This document shows, piece after piece, positions 49,277 to 61,788 of a stretch of DNA of 64,000 nucleotides (within the stretch, counting starts at the first letter, position 1; each line of letters begins with the position of its first letter). Both the position numbers and the translations under genes were made by a program. The notes beneath the pieces are model-generated. The model did no database searches. It saw only the letters and a program-made list of their open reading frames with translations, and was not told the DNA's origin. The stretch lies in assembly GCA_963854835.1 (NCBI GenBank), contig OY978528.1, forward strand, positions 56,812,761 to 56,876,760. Direction: 5' to 3'. The DNA is from Megamerina dolium. Its lineage: Eukaryota > Arthropoda > Insecta > Diptera > Megamerinidae.

Positions 49277-50490
49277 AGGCTATGAAGCACCGCGACCTGA
49301 AGATCATTTGTGCAGCCTTATTCCCTAGCTATCAGATCTCAAGACTATTTATAAATCTTGTTACTGCTGTGGGATTGATTTTAACTAGGCCCCTGGGAAC
49401 AATGAATCCGTTTCCTAGGTAGTTTAGTCTGCGTCTAGCCACAGCATGGCAATTGCAAAGAACATGTTCTGGTGATTCCTGCTCCTTAAGACATAGTCGA
49501 CTGAGATCGTTGTTAACCACACCCATTTTCATTATGTGAGTTTGATGTCTTTTCTGCTGAGGTTCAAGATAGCATCTACCTTAATGTGTTCAGGGTCATT
49601 GAATCTTTTCGACTGCCGCATGCCTGTTTGAGCTCTCCAGCAATCGGTTATACTACTTTTTTCCTCTTCACATATTAAGTTACTCATGAAGCTACTGTTT
49701 ATCCCGCAGAAGAGTTCTGGGCCTATGAAAGGAGTGTCTGCGCCCTTTTTGGCCAGTGAATCTGCCATTTCATTTCCTGCGTGCCTCTCGTGTCCCGGTA
49801 CCCAAATTAGAGTCACAGAGTTCCGCTTTGCTAAGGTATTGAGAAGTTCAAAGCATTCCCAGACCAACTTAGATTGGAACGAGAAATTCATTAGTGATTT
49901 TAGAGCTGCCTGACTGTCCGCTCCAGCATTACCATCTTCCATTTTAGACCCATCAGTGTACCATAGCTGTGAGCCCTGTTTTAGAAAAAATGTCATTGTT
50001 TCTCCACGCTGAGCGATCGTGAATGATCACTTCGAAGAGTTTCGAGAATACAAGTTTTTTATACATCCTTTCAAAGACCGTGAGGCCCGGTGAATTCCAG
50101 ACTACGTCTATAATCTTAATGTGCCGATTTAGGTTGCCTTCTTTCAGGTGAATAGAGTTCGGAAGACTTATGGCTGCACTGATTGCTGCCCTCTTGACCA
50201 CAAGGTGTAGAGGATTGAGACCTGTGATTATTCCTAAAGCTGCTGTGGGGCTAGTTCTCATCGATCTCGTTACGCTCAAACAGGCTATTCGATGAATCCT
50301 GTTAAGGATCGTCTGGATCCTAATTTGATTTACCTTGGGCCACCCTGCCAGAGAGGCATAGGTGATCATTGGTACTATTATAGTTTGGTAAGACCAAGCC
50401 ATCATTTTAGGTCGTATCCCCATTTTTACCATACAGACTTTGGATCATGCACATAACCCTTAGGGCTTTGTTCGTGATCTATGATGGCAT
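49260..50490 (-). mobile_element. I-like non-LTR retrotransposon, 5'-truncated, copy 2
   Basis: Same family as 18205-19235. From the right, frame 50432-49953 holds the RT thumb (GIRPKMMAWSYQTII, PMITYAS, a RIACLSVTRSMRTSPTAAL stretch and LNPLHLVVKRAAISAAI) and KLVFSKLFEVIIHDRSAW. Frame 49996-49532 holds RNase H: YTDGSKMEDGNAGA runs straight into DSQAALKSL, so about 45-50 residues including the catalytic Glu are deleted in frame. IWVPGHERHAGNEMADSLAK follows. Frame 49532-49332 ends the protein with a Cys/His motif (CLKEQESPEHVLCNC) and RFINSLEI. A short 3' UTR ends in a (TAA)n tail, seen as (ATT)n on the plus strand at 49260-49276. The frames are long for a relic, so this insertion is younger than copy 1, but the 5' truncation and RNase H deletion make it inactive. 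Confidence 0.85.
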
Positions 50491-52190
50491 GTGAAGATTG
50501 GCATTGTCAGAATAAAATTATATAGAAAATATCATTTGTCGGCACTTATTACTTTTAGAGTTGTTAATAATTTCGAATGTGGGGGTGGCAAAAGACCCAT
50601 TTTTATATAGGGCTCTAGAGTTCATCTGTATAGAATTTGTGCAATAATTGATTTAATTAACATTAATTAAAAATTAATGTTAATTTATGTAAGAGCTATG
50701 CGTGGCGATGGACAAATTTTTATAATTTTTTATGTGGAAGCTAATTTCAATTAATTTTTTTTTTTTAATTATTTAACACATTTGACTGAAATTTTATCAC
50801 TCATAATAATTTTGGTCAGCGCTTGTAAAAGAAATTGACACTATGCGTCATGCACACACTTTATATGTATTACTCATTTAGTAATGTTGCAGCACAGCAT
50901 GATCATCATAGCATGACACACTGTTGATTTTAATAATAAATATTGTATGTGTGTGTTAAAAAAATAGTAGTTACCTTCTGAAGTAGCAGCCATTGGCAAA
51001 CAGCTAGGAAACGGTTTAAAAAACTTTGTTCTCAAGTAAAGTACCCGTATTACCAACGCCACCACCATCTATAAGAACAACATTCAAAAATACTAATAAC
51101 ATTTTATTATGAAATGACCACCGCCAACACCGCAAAATACGAGTATTATTGCTACGATAAACACGTTTATTTATTGTTTTAACTTACAAATTGAAACAAA
51201 TATAACAAAAAAATAAACTGAAATGAGAAGTAAATTAGAAGCAAAGGAAACAAACAAACAAACAAAATAGCCACAATAAATTTGTAATAAATTTAAATAA
51301 ATTATTGCATTAACTTATGTGAGTGGTGTGCGGTGTACATATATATACAATACATATAACCAAAATAGCTTCAATAAGTTCAAAATATGAGTAGCAAGCT
51401 GCATTGTTGCACAATCACTTATAAATCAAATGTCAAAATAAAGAAATTTAATATGCAAAGAAAGGAAGAAATATTTGACTTTTATTTATGTTGTAAATAT
51501 CTATAGGGAAGTGTGAGAGTGTTAGAATTTTAATTTATTTGATTTTTAATTTCTTAAAAATCAAAAGACTAAATATTTCAATGTAAACTGTTGCATCATA
51601 TATGTCTAATAAAATAAATGTCAAAGAAATAAATATAAATATATAATATAATATACTAATATCAGAAATGTAATAAATTGACACTACACTTGATATTAAA
51701 CTGAAGGAAGATGATTATGGAAACGAAAAATATATTTGGGGTAATGCGATTTATAAATCGATTTAAAGCCTTCTGTAAACCAAACAGAAATATAAAGTTG
51801 TCAAATTTGAGGGTTACGTTTATTAATCCCAATTATATCTAACGATTTACTAAGTGAATCTACAATCAACATGAAACCATGTAGTCTTTGAGGTAGTTTA
51901 ACAACGACTAAATTCTGAACATTTCTGATATTTAACGAACAACTTTCGGACAGCATTCGTAGGTATAAGAGTTAGTGACATCAAATGTTGGGGAAAATCT
52001 ATCTGGACTATGTAAAAAAAAATTGTATGAACGAAATGATATAAAAAATTTGAAATATTCGATAATACTGAAGTGGTTTTCATGTTTAAACCCATTTTGA
52101 AACTAGTCCTTTTATTACCAAATCAACTTGTATCGGTTATGTTTCAGCTCCATAGCTTTGTATTTAGGCGGGAGAATTTGAAAATATATC
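50491..52190. other. noncoding AT-rich DNA, ending in Helentron-like sequence
   Basis: No gene recognised. The last part (about 52150-52185, TTTGTATTTAGGCGGGAG) resembles a degenerate unit of the Helentron-like satellite and may be the left flank of the element interrupted by the mariner. Confidence 0.45.
50655..50685. repeat. 14-bp perfect inverted repeat with 3-base loop
   Basis: AATTAACATTAATT, AAA, AATTAATGTTAATT, exact on both arms. No gene or transposon end is evident beside it. Confidence 0.8.
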
Positions 52191-53414
52191 AGGTGTAGGA
52201 AAAATAAATCCATTATTTTTCCAATAGATGGCTTTAGTAATCTGTATCTCGCGTTGTATAATTGCGATCGCGTTACGCTAGATGGCGTTAGAAAGATACA
52301 ATTTCGTACTAAATAAACTTTTCAGGCAGTTTTGTGATTGCTTTACTCAGTATTGTTTTATCATGTGTCAAATATTGACACCAATAAAGGGTATTTTCCC
52401 TATTTTACAGTTTTTCTTCGATAAGGCGAAAACGCAAGCTAGAGGGCTGAAAATGTGAATAGTGTTTATGGTCCTGATACTGTAACAGCCAATCACGTAC
52501 AATTTTGGTTTCGTCGATTCCGCTCCGGTAATTTTGATGCCAAAGATGTACCATCATGTCATCATATCAAGTAAGCACTGTTTTTATTGCCCAGGAGCTA
52601 AAAATTGTACAAAAAACCATTTGGAACCATTTAAATAAGGCTGGATACAAAAAGAAACTCGATGTATGGGTGCCACCCGAGTTAACGCAAAAAAACCTCA
52701 TGGACCGAATTTCCATCTGCGAATCGCTGCTGAATCGCAACAAAATCGATCCATTTCTGAAGCGTATGGTAACTGGTGATGAAACGTAGGTCACTTACGA
52801 CAACGTCAAGCGAAAACGGTCGTAGTCGAATCGCGGTGAGCCGGCGCAAACGGTGGCCAAGCCAGGATTGACGGTCAGCAAGGTTTTGCTATGTGTTTGA
52901 TGGGTTTGGCAGGGAATCATGAGTACTATGAGCTGCTCCCCTACGGCCAAACTCTTAATTCGGACCTGTACTGTCAACAATGAAGGAAGCAATCGCCCAA
53001 AAGCTACCAGATTTGGCCAATAGGAGAGCAATTGTGTTCCATCAGGACAACGCCAGGCCACACACATCGATAGTGATTCGCCAGAAGCTCCGGGAGCTTG
53101 GTTGGGAGGTTCATGTGTATCCACCTTATAGTCCAGACCTGGTACCAAGTGATTACTACCAGTTCTTGTCTATGGCGAATGATTTTGCTGGTGAAAGATT
53201 CGCCTCGATAGAAGCTTGTGAAAATCGACTGTCCCAGTTTTTTGCCAATAGGGACGAGGGTTTCTATGAGAGTGGCATTATGAAATTACCTTCAAAATGG
53301 CAACAAGTTATCGAACAAAACCGTGCATATCTGACCTAAATCGGATCATTCTAACTATGCTAAATAAAACCTTCAATTTAATGCAAAAGCAATGGATTAC
53401 TTTTTACCAGACCT
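52191..53414 (+). mobile_element. mariner, copy C, nearly full length
   Basis: The ends AGGTGTAGGAAAAATAAATC (left) and, reverse-complemented, AGGTCTGGTAAAAAGTAATC (right) match the subfamily; TA follows on the right only. The plus strand carries almost the whole transposase. An N-terminal HTH region lies at about 52370-52550 with frameshifts. Frame 52556-52789 includes NHLNKAGYKKKLDVWVPPEL (the WVPHEL signature) and VTGDET, ending at a TAG where relatives have Trp. Frame 52980-53339 includes FHQDNARPHTSIVIRQKLRE and YSPDLVPSDYYQF, ending in a natural stop. Thirty-four residues separate the second and third Asp, the DD34D spacing of mariner. All three catalytic Asp codons survive, but the start codon is lost and stops and frameshifts remain. 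Confidence 0.9.
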
Positions 53415-53510
53415 TATGAATTTTTCCCCTTTAGCTTCGACTGTTATCGTGCGATCGGACAGACATACAGACATGGCCTAATTCTTTGAGTTTAGGGTAT
53501 AAATATAATA
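53415..53510 (+). repeat. Helentron/DINE-like 3' end beside the mariner
   Basis: GCGATCGGACAGACATACAG, ACATGGCCTAA and TTAGGGTATAAA in that order. This resembles the GACAGAYAGAC and GGGTAT ends of the repeat at 11580-12080. The mariner apparently inserted into this older element. Confidence 0.45.
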
Positions 53511-55399
53511 AATACTAACGAGAGTGTCTGTGTTCGAACAATATGAGAATTAGTTCCGAAAGTAGAAATTCTTTGGCACGGAATACCTCACAAGCCAACT
53601 TCCCATTACATTGCTTAGGATGTTCATGTAAATTATTTCAATTGATTGTGTCTATGTTGGATTGTATTTTATTTAGTAGGGAAAATAAGTATATACCTAT
53701 AACATACACGCACTTATGGATAATATTTTGTAGCGCACATGTTTTGTTTGATTATATGAAATGTTCAACTAACATTCTAATAGGCTCATGTGTTTGCCTA
53801 GTATATGTATGTGCTTACGATATTTGGTATTGCAAACCACCTGGTTGGCTCGATTTGGCTATTGGATATATGATTTAAATATGCGCATATCGTACTCGCA
53901 TATATAGCATATTGCATGTGCCTACTATTTGGTATTTAAAATTGCAATAAAAGATAAGCTTGAAAAACAGCTGCAAATAGCTAGGTCATACAAAAACAAA
54001 AGCAACTATAGTAGATCACTGCTAAAGGCTGTAATTAGGAAAAAATGAGGTATGCGTAAGAATAATAAACATTCAGTAGATTTATTGTCAGTTGTAAGAC
54101 AATCGTTGTATGTAGCATGTAGTTCTTATTTGTGCAAGTTGTGCATATGCATATGGTAAGCTGAATACACAATAACCGTTAATAGTAAATATTAGCCATT
54201 TCTAATGTTGATTGGTCATTGGTCAAACAGGAAAGTTTATCGTCATACATACATACATATACACTTGTACACATAGTGATCAAACAATTACCACACGCAT
54301 ACAATAACCCATCATTGTATTACCACGCACAAGAGTGCAATGTACTTTAAAGTACAATTGTTGTGATTCTTTTCCTTCTTATTCTACTTTGTATTCTTCT
54401 TCATTTCATATTTTTTTTTTGTTTGCTTCTTTATTGCTGCAACTTGCTTGCAACTTTTTGCGTATTATTTTTTGGTCAGCTGGTGTTTGTTTTATTTCTT
54501 AAGTCAACTTGTTGCAAGAAATAAAGGCAATGTGAAACAAGAAGATGACTCAAGGAAGCATACATATGCATTACGACAATCTTCACATGTATGTTAATAT
54601 AAAAAGTAAACAAAATCAACGCATCATGCCTTAAGACTGGAATGAATATGCCCAGAGTAAAAGAAATCACGTTGTTGCCATTGTTGGTGGTGGTGATGGT
54701 GTTGCTTTTGCACATACTGCACACGAAGTAGTCAACAGAAGAAGAAAAGAATATAATGATGATGAGATGAGCAACAAAAAGGCACTCTTTAAAGATTGAA
54801 TGAAAAAAACTAGCAGAATTAGTTTAAAATTATGGAATAGGAGAGTGAATGGGAGAACGGAGTTTGTGCGATTCGCCCAAAGATACATATATTGTATGTA
54901 TGTTGCATGCGGCAAATACTACAATAATAAAATAAACAGATTACGATGGTTATGATGATGCATTTCTTCTTTTTGTCGTAAACCAGTAAGCCAACTAGTA
55001 AATACCAGTTTCAATTGAGAGAAACGATAAAAACAGAATGCAGAGAGAATGAGTGACCAAAAGTACGTATATAAGCTTTAATGCAACACAAAGGCGATAG
55101 AGCAACATTTGTCTACCATAAGAATAAGCAAATCTTGAAAAAAAAATACTACAAAATCACAATTCAACAACAATACACATAACAAATACCTATAAGAAAA
55201 AGGAAACACTATTTCCAGGAAGTCTATATTATTGTATATGCTTTTTCCTATGCATCTATGTGTGTTTCTGGCTATTTAAGTTTATGACTTTGTCTTCGTT
55301 TGATAATGATTTATTTTAGATGAGCACGAAAACATTTTATCATACCACATAATTATTTTCTACACTCTCTAGTAAATTTTTAAAATTGTGAAACTGTTG
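53511..55399. other. noncoding AT-rich spacer
   Basis: No gene recognised. The 111-codon plus frame at 53543-53878 is Cys- and Tyr-rich with no recognised domain. Confidence 0.5.
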
Positions 55400-55415
55400 A
55401 AACCCGAAACTCTGT

Positions 55416-55431
55416 GTCGGGTAGTTCTGGG
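55416..55431. repeat. 16-bp direct repeat flanking the deleted mariner, left
   Basis: GTCGGGTAGTTCTGGG, identical to 56067-56082 and in the same orientation. Confidence 0.9.
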
Positions 55432-56066
55432 CCCTCGGTCACCCAACAAAGAAAACAAATTTGGGAAAATTTTTATTAATTTCTGAACATAATCTCCTTT
55501 AAGCTCTATACACTTTTCCCAGCGATATTCTATAGCTTCGGTAGCCATCTACCGCAGACTCGACCTCTTCATTGTTTGCAAATCTTCTACCACCAAACCA
55601 TTTTTTCAAATTTGGAAATAGAAAATAATCCGAAGGAGCACTTTTTGAAATGCCTGTAATTTCACCTAGCTCACGCAGCGGCGATCATCCAATACCATTT
55701 TGGGGATTTTCTTAACCTCAATTGGGCGACCACTACGGTGTTCATCTTGGCTGCTCGTACGATCTCGTTCAAACTCTGCCACCCAATATTTTATGGTGTT
55801 AAACCAAGGAGCAGACCCCCCCAGAGTAGAATATAGTTCGGCTTTAATATTCGTTGGTCTGAGAACTTTTAAATGAAAGTATTTAATTACATAACGGTGA
55901 CCAATTTTTTCCATTTTTACAAATTCACGGAGGTCGTTAACTTTCGATGGTTCCAAAAAAATACTAAACAACGTGGCGCCTTGAAACTTAAAACATATGT
56001 TTTATAAGGTTGCCACTTTTCAGCAAACTAATTTTTTTCAAACTATTGCCGGCATCTAAATGTTAG

Positions 56067-56082
56067 GTCGGGTAGTTCTGGG
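56067..56082. repeat. 16-bp direct repeat flanking the deleted mariner, right
   Basis: GTCGGGTAGTTCTGGG, identical to 55416-55431. Confidence 0.9.
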
Positions 56083-56149
56083 ACCACTCTCGTATATAAG
56101 AAGTTGGCTCGCATACCCATTTTTTTTCCACTACTTCGTAGGGGAGCTA

Positions 56150-56345
56150 ATTTAAGAAGTAAGCGTAGCTCACCGATTTTTTTAACTGAATAGTTCATTA
56201 AGGCTTTTTAAGTTCTAATTATTTTCGACCATACTAATATAAGTGTCAATTATGGTTGCTCTAGGCAAAAAACTGCCGAAGTTACAGCGGTTCAAATTTA
56301 AAAGAAATTCTTTCATTTTGTATGAGAGCTGAAATTTCTGTTTCC
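56150..56345 (-). mobile_element. antisense fragment of the ~298-bp Helentron-like unit
   Basis: The plus strand contains GTGTCAATTATGGTTG, CTGCCGAAGTTACAGC and TTGTATGAGAGCT, the reverse complement of the TTGACA, GCTGTAACTTCGGCA and CTCATACAAA blocks in the array at 29766-30655. The order is preserved but the sequence is diverged. It abuts the deleted mariner, which may have inserted into it. Confidence 0.6.
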
Positions 56346-56479
56346 TTAGAGGCAGATAATTTTGTTTTTAAATGGATTGATCCAAGCACTGCAACTTTCA
56401 AGATCTTTTGTACAACGATTTTTTTTCAGTTGTCGAGTAAATCTTTCACCTTTTACTAAAGCTTTCCGTGGAGAATTTT

Positions 56480-56700
56480 AATCGATTTCGAATTACAGAG
56501 TCTTTCTCAGAAAACGCTTTCTGAGATCTTGCCAGACAGTTCTTTCAGTAGCTTTTTCATATGAAATATGCTCTGTCAAATTTGTATGATCCTGAAACAA
56601 ATAATAAATTCTGTTGATTTTGTAGAGCTACCACTCATACTGTAGATATTCTGTATGGAAGTTCAACGCAATAACCACTGAGGTAAGGTACCCATCAACA
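56480..56700 (-). mobile_element. probable third SINE copy, decayed
   Basis: GTTCTTTCAGTAGCTTTTTCAT near 56539 matches GTTCTTTTAGAAGCTTTTTC of the first SINE, and ATAACCACTGAGGTAAGGTA near 56671 matches the A-box side of its head (CTAACCACTGAGCTACGGCA). The distance between the blocks (about 133 bp) is close to that in the first copy (about 164 bp). The B box is not recognisable. Confidence 0.4.
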
Positions 56701-59700
56701 ATTCTTCCGAAATAATAATTATTATAATTCTAAAATTTTGGCGAACTGACATATTTGAAAAATGTATATTCTTCTATTTATGTAGCAGATTCTAGTGTCG
56801 TAAACGCGTATCAGCTATAGGGCTCTAACAGACCTTGGTCTGGTTTCGAGTGGTCCACTTGATGAACAAGGATTATGTCCTTGTTTCAACGTCACGCTCT
56901 CTTTTGATTGATTGATTGATTTATGTAACAGTTAGAATATTAAAGAGTAACTACGATTGCAATTATTTCGCAAGTAATAAATTGCATTTCGATAAATGTC
57001 TATAGAAAATGTTTTCACTTCGCTTTTTTCTTCCTAAAGGCTTTGTGAAATCACTATGAGACAAATGAAAAAAAAAAAAAAACATATACAGGAGCTCTGA
57101 CCCATACAGTTGTGTTGGCCATAAAAAATCATGGGTTTCTGTGTTTAACAAATTTGTCCATTTCTTTAAATTTTAATTTTCAATTTTTGTCAATTTTTTT
57201 TTCTACACCTACTTGAAGATTTTTTTTATACTTTGCACAACTGTGGAGAATGTAACAGAGCGTCTACGCATTCGATTTTTAAAATCATTCTTTTAATGAA
57301 TTCACAATATCTGTTGGCTTACAAATGTGTTGAGCTTATGGAAAGTCTAAAGATATGACAGAGTTATAGGCAATGATACGAAGCAAAAAACTCTTTTTTT
57401 CCAAAGCTACCATCTTGAAGGGAGTTAAAATCACATACATGCAATATAGAACTAATATTCCATAATTTTTAATAAATCACATGTATTTTAATTCATCTAC
57501 AAAAATTTTATTTATATTTAAATTTTATTTAAAAAATAACGTTATGGTCAATAACATTCAAAAATCAAAAATAATTTTTTCGGAAATTTAATAAATGTCG
57601 CTACTAGTTACCGTTATTCGAAACCAGCAATAATAAACCAATTGATATGGCTACACGAAATGACTTTCATCCAGCTGCTCAAAGGTAACTTAATCAAGTT
57701 CTTTCAGACTGCTATAAACCTTGTGTATTGTTTTCCTAAAAGCCCATTGGAAACATTATAACAATTGACTCACTATTAAGACACTTTATACATATTTCAA
57801 ACTAATTTTAATTGCGTTAAAGCATTTGCGTTTCTTTAGAGATTGACTTATAGTGATGCAACAGAACGTACTATTAAAATACATTTTGTATACAATTGCA
57901 TATTTAAAGCAACATTATCAATATTATATTGTTTTCATTGTACAAAATATTTTATATTTTTGTTACAATGACGTCATAAGTAAGTGCATTGAATTGCAGG
58001 CTAAATTTTAAAGTGTTGCTTTATCATTTAATATTTTTAATGCACATTAAATTATGATTAATTAGAGATACATTTAATAATATACTATAGTGCATTATGA
58101 AATGCCAACCCACTAACACTGTTAAGCATTCTACCATACTTATATGTGTTTAATTTTTCATCTCATCTTATAACGACAAATTGCTAATTTGAGCATCCAT
58201 GAGAGCATATGAGCATATGAAGCATATGTGACGTTGAAGTTGAGATTTATTGCTGTTGAATTACCCAATAATTATTGCAATGCACTCTATGATGCGTTGC
58301 TATGATTTTCATGATTATATTTTTTTTTAATTATTGCTATAGTTGCAATTTGTCATGGCTACTAATATTGACGTCATTTAATGAACATACATACATACAA
58401 ACAATTATAATTTACAGATACGAGTACGAGTATGTAAACATCTGCGTGTTTGAAAATATATGTTAGTTGAACAACTAAGTAAGTCGTAGTGTAGAGAGAG
58501 GAGAATAGACTCACACAATCACTCTATCTCGTATACAAGTACATGCAGTGCAACACTGTTATTGTTAGCACATTTACTTAGTTAAAGCAAAGCTCTGTAT
58601 GAACGTGAAGCTTCTCTTGCTGCTGACACTGAAATTATAGACACAATTAATTGTTTGACCTCAAAATGTTGGTCGCGTTTTAATTTAATACACGCTTAAT
58701 AATCACACTCGTACACACTTGCACTACCAATGCAGTATTAATAATTACTCTATTATACATTGTCATTAGTATGTAGTACGATAGAATATCAGATATAGCA
58801 TTATAGCCAAATGACAATATTATATGAATCTATGGCAGTAATATCAGCACTTATACAATATTTATGTATACATATATATGTATACATTAAATAGCAACAT
58901 TGACATTAGCACACGATACTTATTTGTTTGTTGCATTGTGAGTCGATTTATCGTTCGGTGATTCATTTTAATCGTTTATAGAAATTTCTTACCAATTCTC
59001 CATAGAAAGGAAACACTTATAAATGTGTACATGTCTAATAGCATAGAGATCATAGATACTGGTATAATGTAGTGTAAGCAATGGAAATGTACGACTGAAT
59101 GGATTATTAATATTGAAAAATCATTGTTCAGTTAATCTAGTTTGCCATTTGTCGCTGGCAAGGAATAGATTTATGGTTCTACATTATTGTAATATTGAAC
59201 AGATTAAGAGAATTTTTTTTTCATTTCATTTATTTTGAAAAACTTTTCATTTGAATCATATAATGGCTTAAACTCATCTCGACACCTCGTGAAGAGTTAT
59301 TGGGAAATTTGATAGAACAAATAGTAGTATTTCTGATCTGGAAGCGATTTTAAGCAGAGACTTTAGCTATATGAAAGTGTTTTGGATGAAATTATAAATA
59401 ACGAAAGGATGAAGTTGTAGAGTTAATCTTTATTCAAAAATTTTTTGCCCCAAAATAGTTCCAAAGAAATATGAAAATATGTTTTTTAAATAAATCCCAT
59501 CAAAATGTGAAATGCTTATCAATGTCACTTAAGCATAATTTCCAGACTTCAATAGCATTGTATTACCACAATAGCCAAAAATCTCTAACGATCCAAATAA
59601 AGCGCACCATTATCTATCGAGTACAAGGGCAAGAGAAAACTGTCATTTAACATAAGTATGTGCATATGCATAAGTAATTGTACATCATCATAATGACTTC

Positions 59701-60679
59701 AAAAAGTGTAAAAATATATTTAACAAAAAATGATAGTTCGTAAAAAAGAATAGTGGAAAAAAGAAAATATTTTATGAAATCACATAGAGCTAGCACAATA
59801 CATGTTCATGTATTTCACATGCATCAATAACCTTTTGTTTCGCTTTGCACTACATATATACTATGTACTATATGAACCAGTCGGAAAATAAAATCAAACA
59901 AATTCACAATCAATATTAAAATGTTTTCATTATACGTTAAAGCTACCTTGAAAGGTCTTATGTCAATCACACTTGCCTTTCGTTGTCTCAACTCTTGAGT
60001 ATGTACATATACACATGAACGTATATATGTGTGTTGTCGTCGAAAAATTTAACTAAAGAATAGAGTGGGAGGGCACATAGAGAGGGTGTATACAACAGAA
60101 AAGTTGTTGTACAATTTAGCATTTTCACTTTGAGACAGGAGGAACTCATACACAAAGTGGTATATAAACTTATTTATATTATACATTGTATATATACATA
60201 TATATTATGAAGTTGGAGTCGATTTAATAGTAACAATAATAGTGATGATAATGATGACAGTGTTGATAATGATGGTGGTATCTCTGACAGCTATACAATC
60301 AGTGCCGATACTTGTGGGTATATGCAAGTGTAGTAGTACAACATCAGCAACTGATATTTATAAAATACAAAATATACATACATATATGTACAATACTAAC
60401 ATTGCAGACAACTACAACAACAACAACAACAATTATAAATATTTATGTTCATTAGATCTGTGCAAATTTTCACCATATTTTTCTTCTATCAGCTGGTATT
60501 CTGTCGAAATGTTTTTTTTTCAAATAAAAATCAAATTGGGAAATTAAAACTAAATTTTTTTTACTCAACTTTTATGTCTAATCTAAGAAAATACTTTATT
60601 AGAGCAAAAATTTTTAAATTAAAATATTCGTTTTCGGAGTAATCGGAACACTATGGTCCATACTTATAGTCAAAATATA
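56701..60679. other. noncoding AT-rich DNA, no gene recognised
   Basis: Low-complexity frames only. (CAA)n at about 60413-60432 and CATACATA tracts near 58385. Confidence 0.6.
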
Positions 60680-61788
60680 AGGTATAGTAAAAAGAAATCC
60701 ATTATTTTTGCATTAAATTGAAGGTTGTTTAGCATAGTGAGGATGATTCGATTTAGGTCAAATATGCACCGTTTTGTTCGATAACTTGTTGCAATTTTGA
60801 AGGTAAATTCATAATGCCACTCTCATAGAAACCCTCGTCCCTATTGACAAAAAACTGGGACAGTTGATTTTCACAAGCTTCTCTTGAGGCGAATTTTTCC
60901 CCATCAAAATCATTCCTCATAGACAGGAATATGTAGTTATCACTTGGTTCCAGGTCCGGACTATAAGGTGGATGCATGGGAACCTCCCAACCAAGCTCTC
61001 GGAGCTTCTGGCGAGTCAATATCGATGTGTGTGGCCTGGCGTTGTCCTGATGGAACACAATACCTCTCCCATTGGCCAAAGCTGGCCGCTTCTGGGCGAT
61101 TGCTTCCTTCAGACGGTCCAATTGTTGATAATACAGGTCCGAATTAAGAGTTTAGCTTTTCATCATCAATAACCATCCGGCCCAGAAATGGATAGATTTT
61201 GTTGCGATTTAGCAGCGATTCGCAGATGGAAATTCGCTCCATGAGGTTTTTTTACACCCATAAATCGAGCTTCTTTAGGTGCCCAGCCTTATTTAAATGG
61301 TTACAAAGGGTTTTTTGTGCAATGTTTGGCTCCTGGCCAATAGAAACAGTGCTTACGTGAGGGTCAGACTCTACGATTTCCATTATTTTATCGATATTTC
61401 CGACAATTGGCCTTCCAGAGCGTGGTGCATCTTTGACCTCAAAATTACCGGAACAGAATCGACGTAACCAAAATTGCACGTGATTTGCTGTTACAGTATC
61501 AGGACTATAAACACCATTCACATTTTCAGCCGTCTGGCTTGCGTTTTCACCTTTATCGAAAAAAAACTGTAAGATATGGCGTATTTTCTCTTTACTGGTG
61601 TCCATTTTTGACGCGTGATCAAACAATACTTAGTCAAGCAATCATAAAACTATCTGGAAAGTTTATTTAGTGCGAAATTCTATCTTTTTAACGCCATCTA
61701 TCGTAATCCGATCGCACTTATACAACGCGAGATACAGATTACTAAAGCCATCTATTGAAAAATAATGGATTTCTTTTTTACTACATCT
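60680..61788 (-). mobile_element. mariner with both terminal repeats, copy D
   Basis: The ends AGGTATAGTAAAAAGAAATC (left) and, reverse-complemented, AGATGTAGTAAAAAAGAAAT (right) are each flanked by TA. On the minus strand, frame 61626-61252 encodes the N-terminal 120 or so residues (MDTSKEKIRHILQFFFDKGE, NHVQFWLRRF, APRSGRPIVGNIDKIMEIVE, ending KLDLWV). Frame 61121-60753 encodes the C terminus (IVFHQDNARPHTSILTRQKL, then YSPDLEPSDNYIFLSM, NRDEGFYESGIM) with a natural stop. Between them the segment following the first Asp is deleted: the catalytic GDE is degraded and the WVTYDN block is gone. It keeps the cleanest N-terminal frame of the four copies. Confidence 0.9.

Larger units (their letters stand above)
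55400..56095 (-). mobile_element. internally deleted mariner of a second type
   Basis: Frame 55971-55666 (minus) has a likely start MEKIGHRYVIKYF about 20 codons in, then LRPTNIKAELYSTLG, FNTIKYWVAEFERDRTSSQ and DEHRSGRPIEVKKIPKMV, the mariner N-terminal DNA-binding domain. After a one-base shift, RELGEITGISKSA is joined directly to PSDYFLFPNLKKWFGGRRF, the third catalytic Asp and C terminus. The entire middle, with the first two Asp residues, is deleted at an Ala codon shared by both sides. The motifs differ from copies A-C, so this is another subfamily. An exact 16-bp repeat at 55416-55431 and 56067-56082 flanks the coding part in direct, not inverted, orientation. Confidence 0.75.

Noticed and set aside
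53543..53878. 111-codon plus-strand frame
   Set aside because: No domain recognised; Cys/Tyr/Ile-rich peptide of AT-rich sequence just downstream of a mariner and a repeat end.
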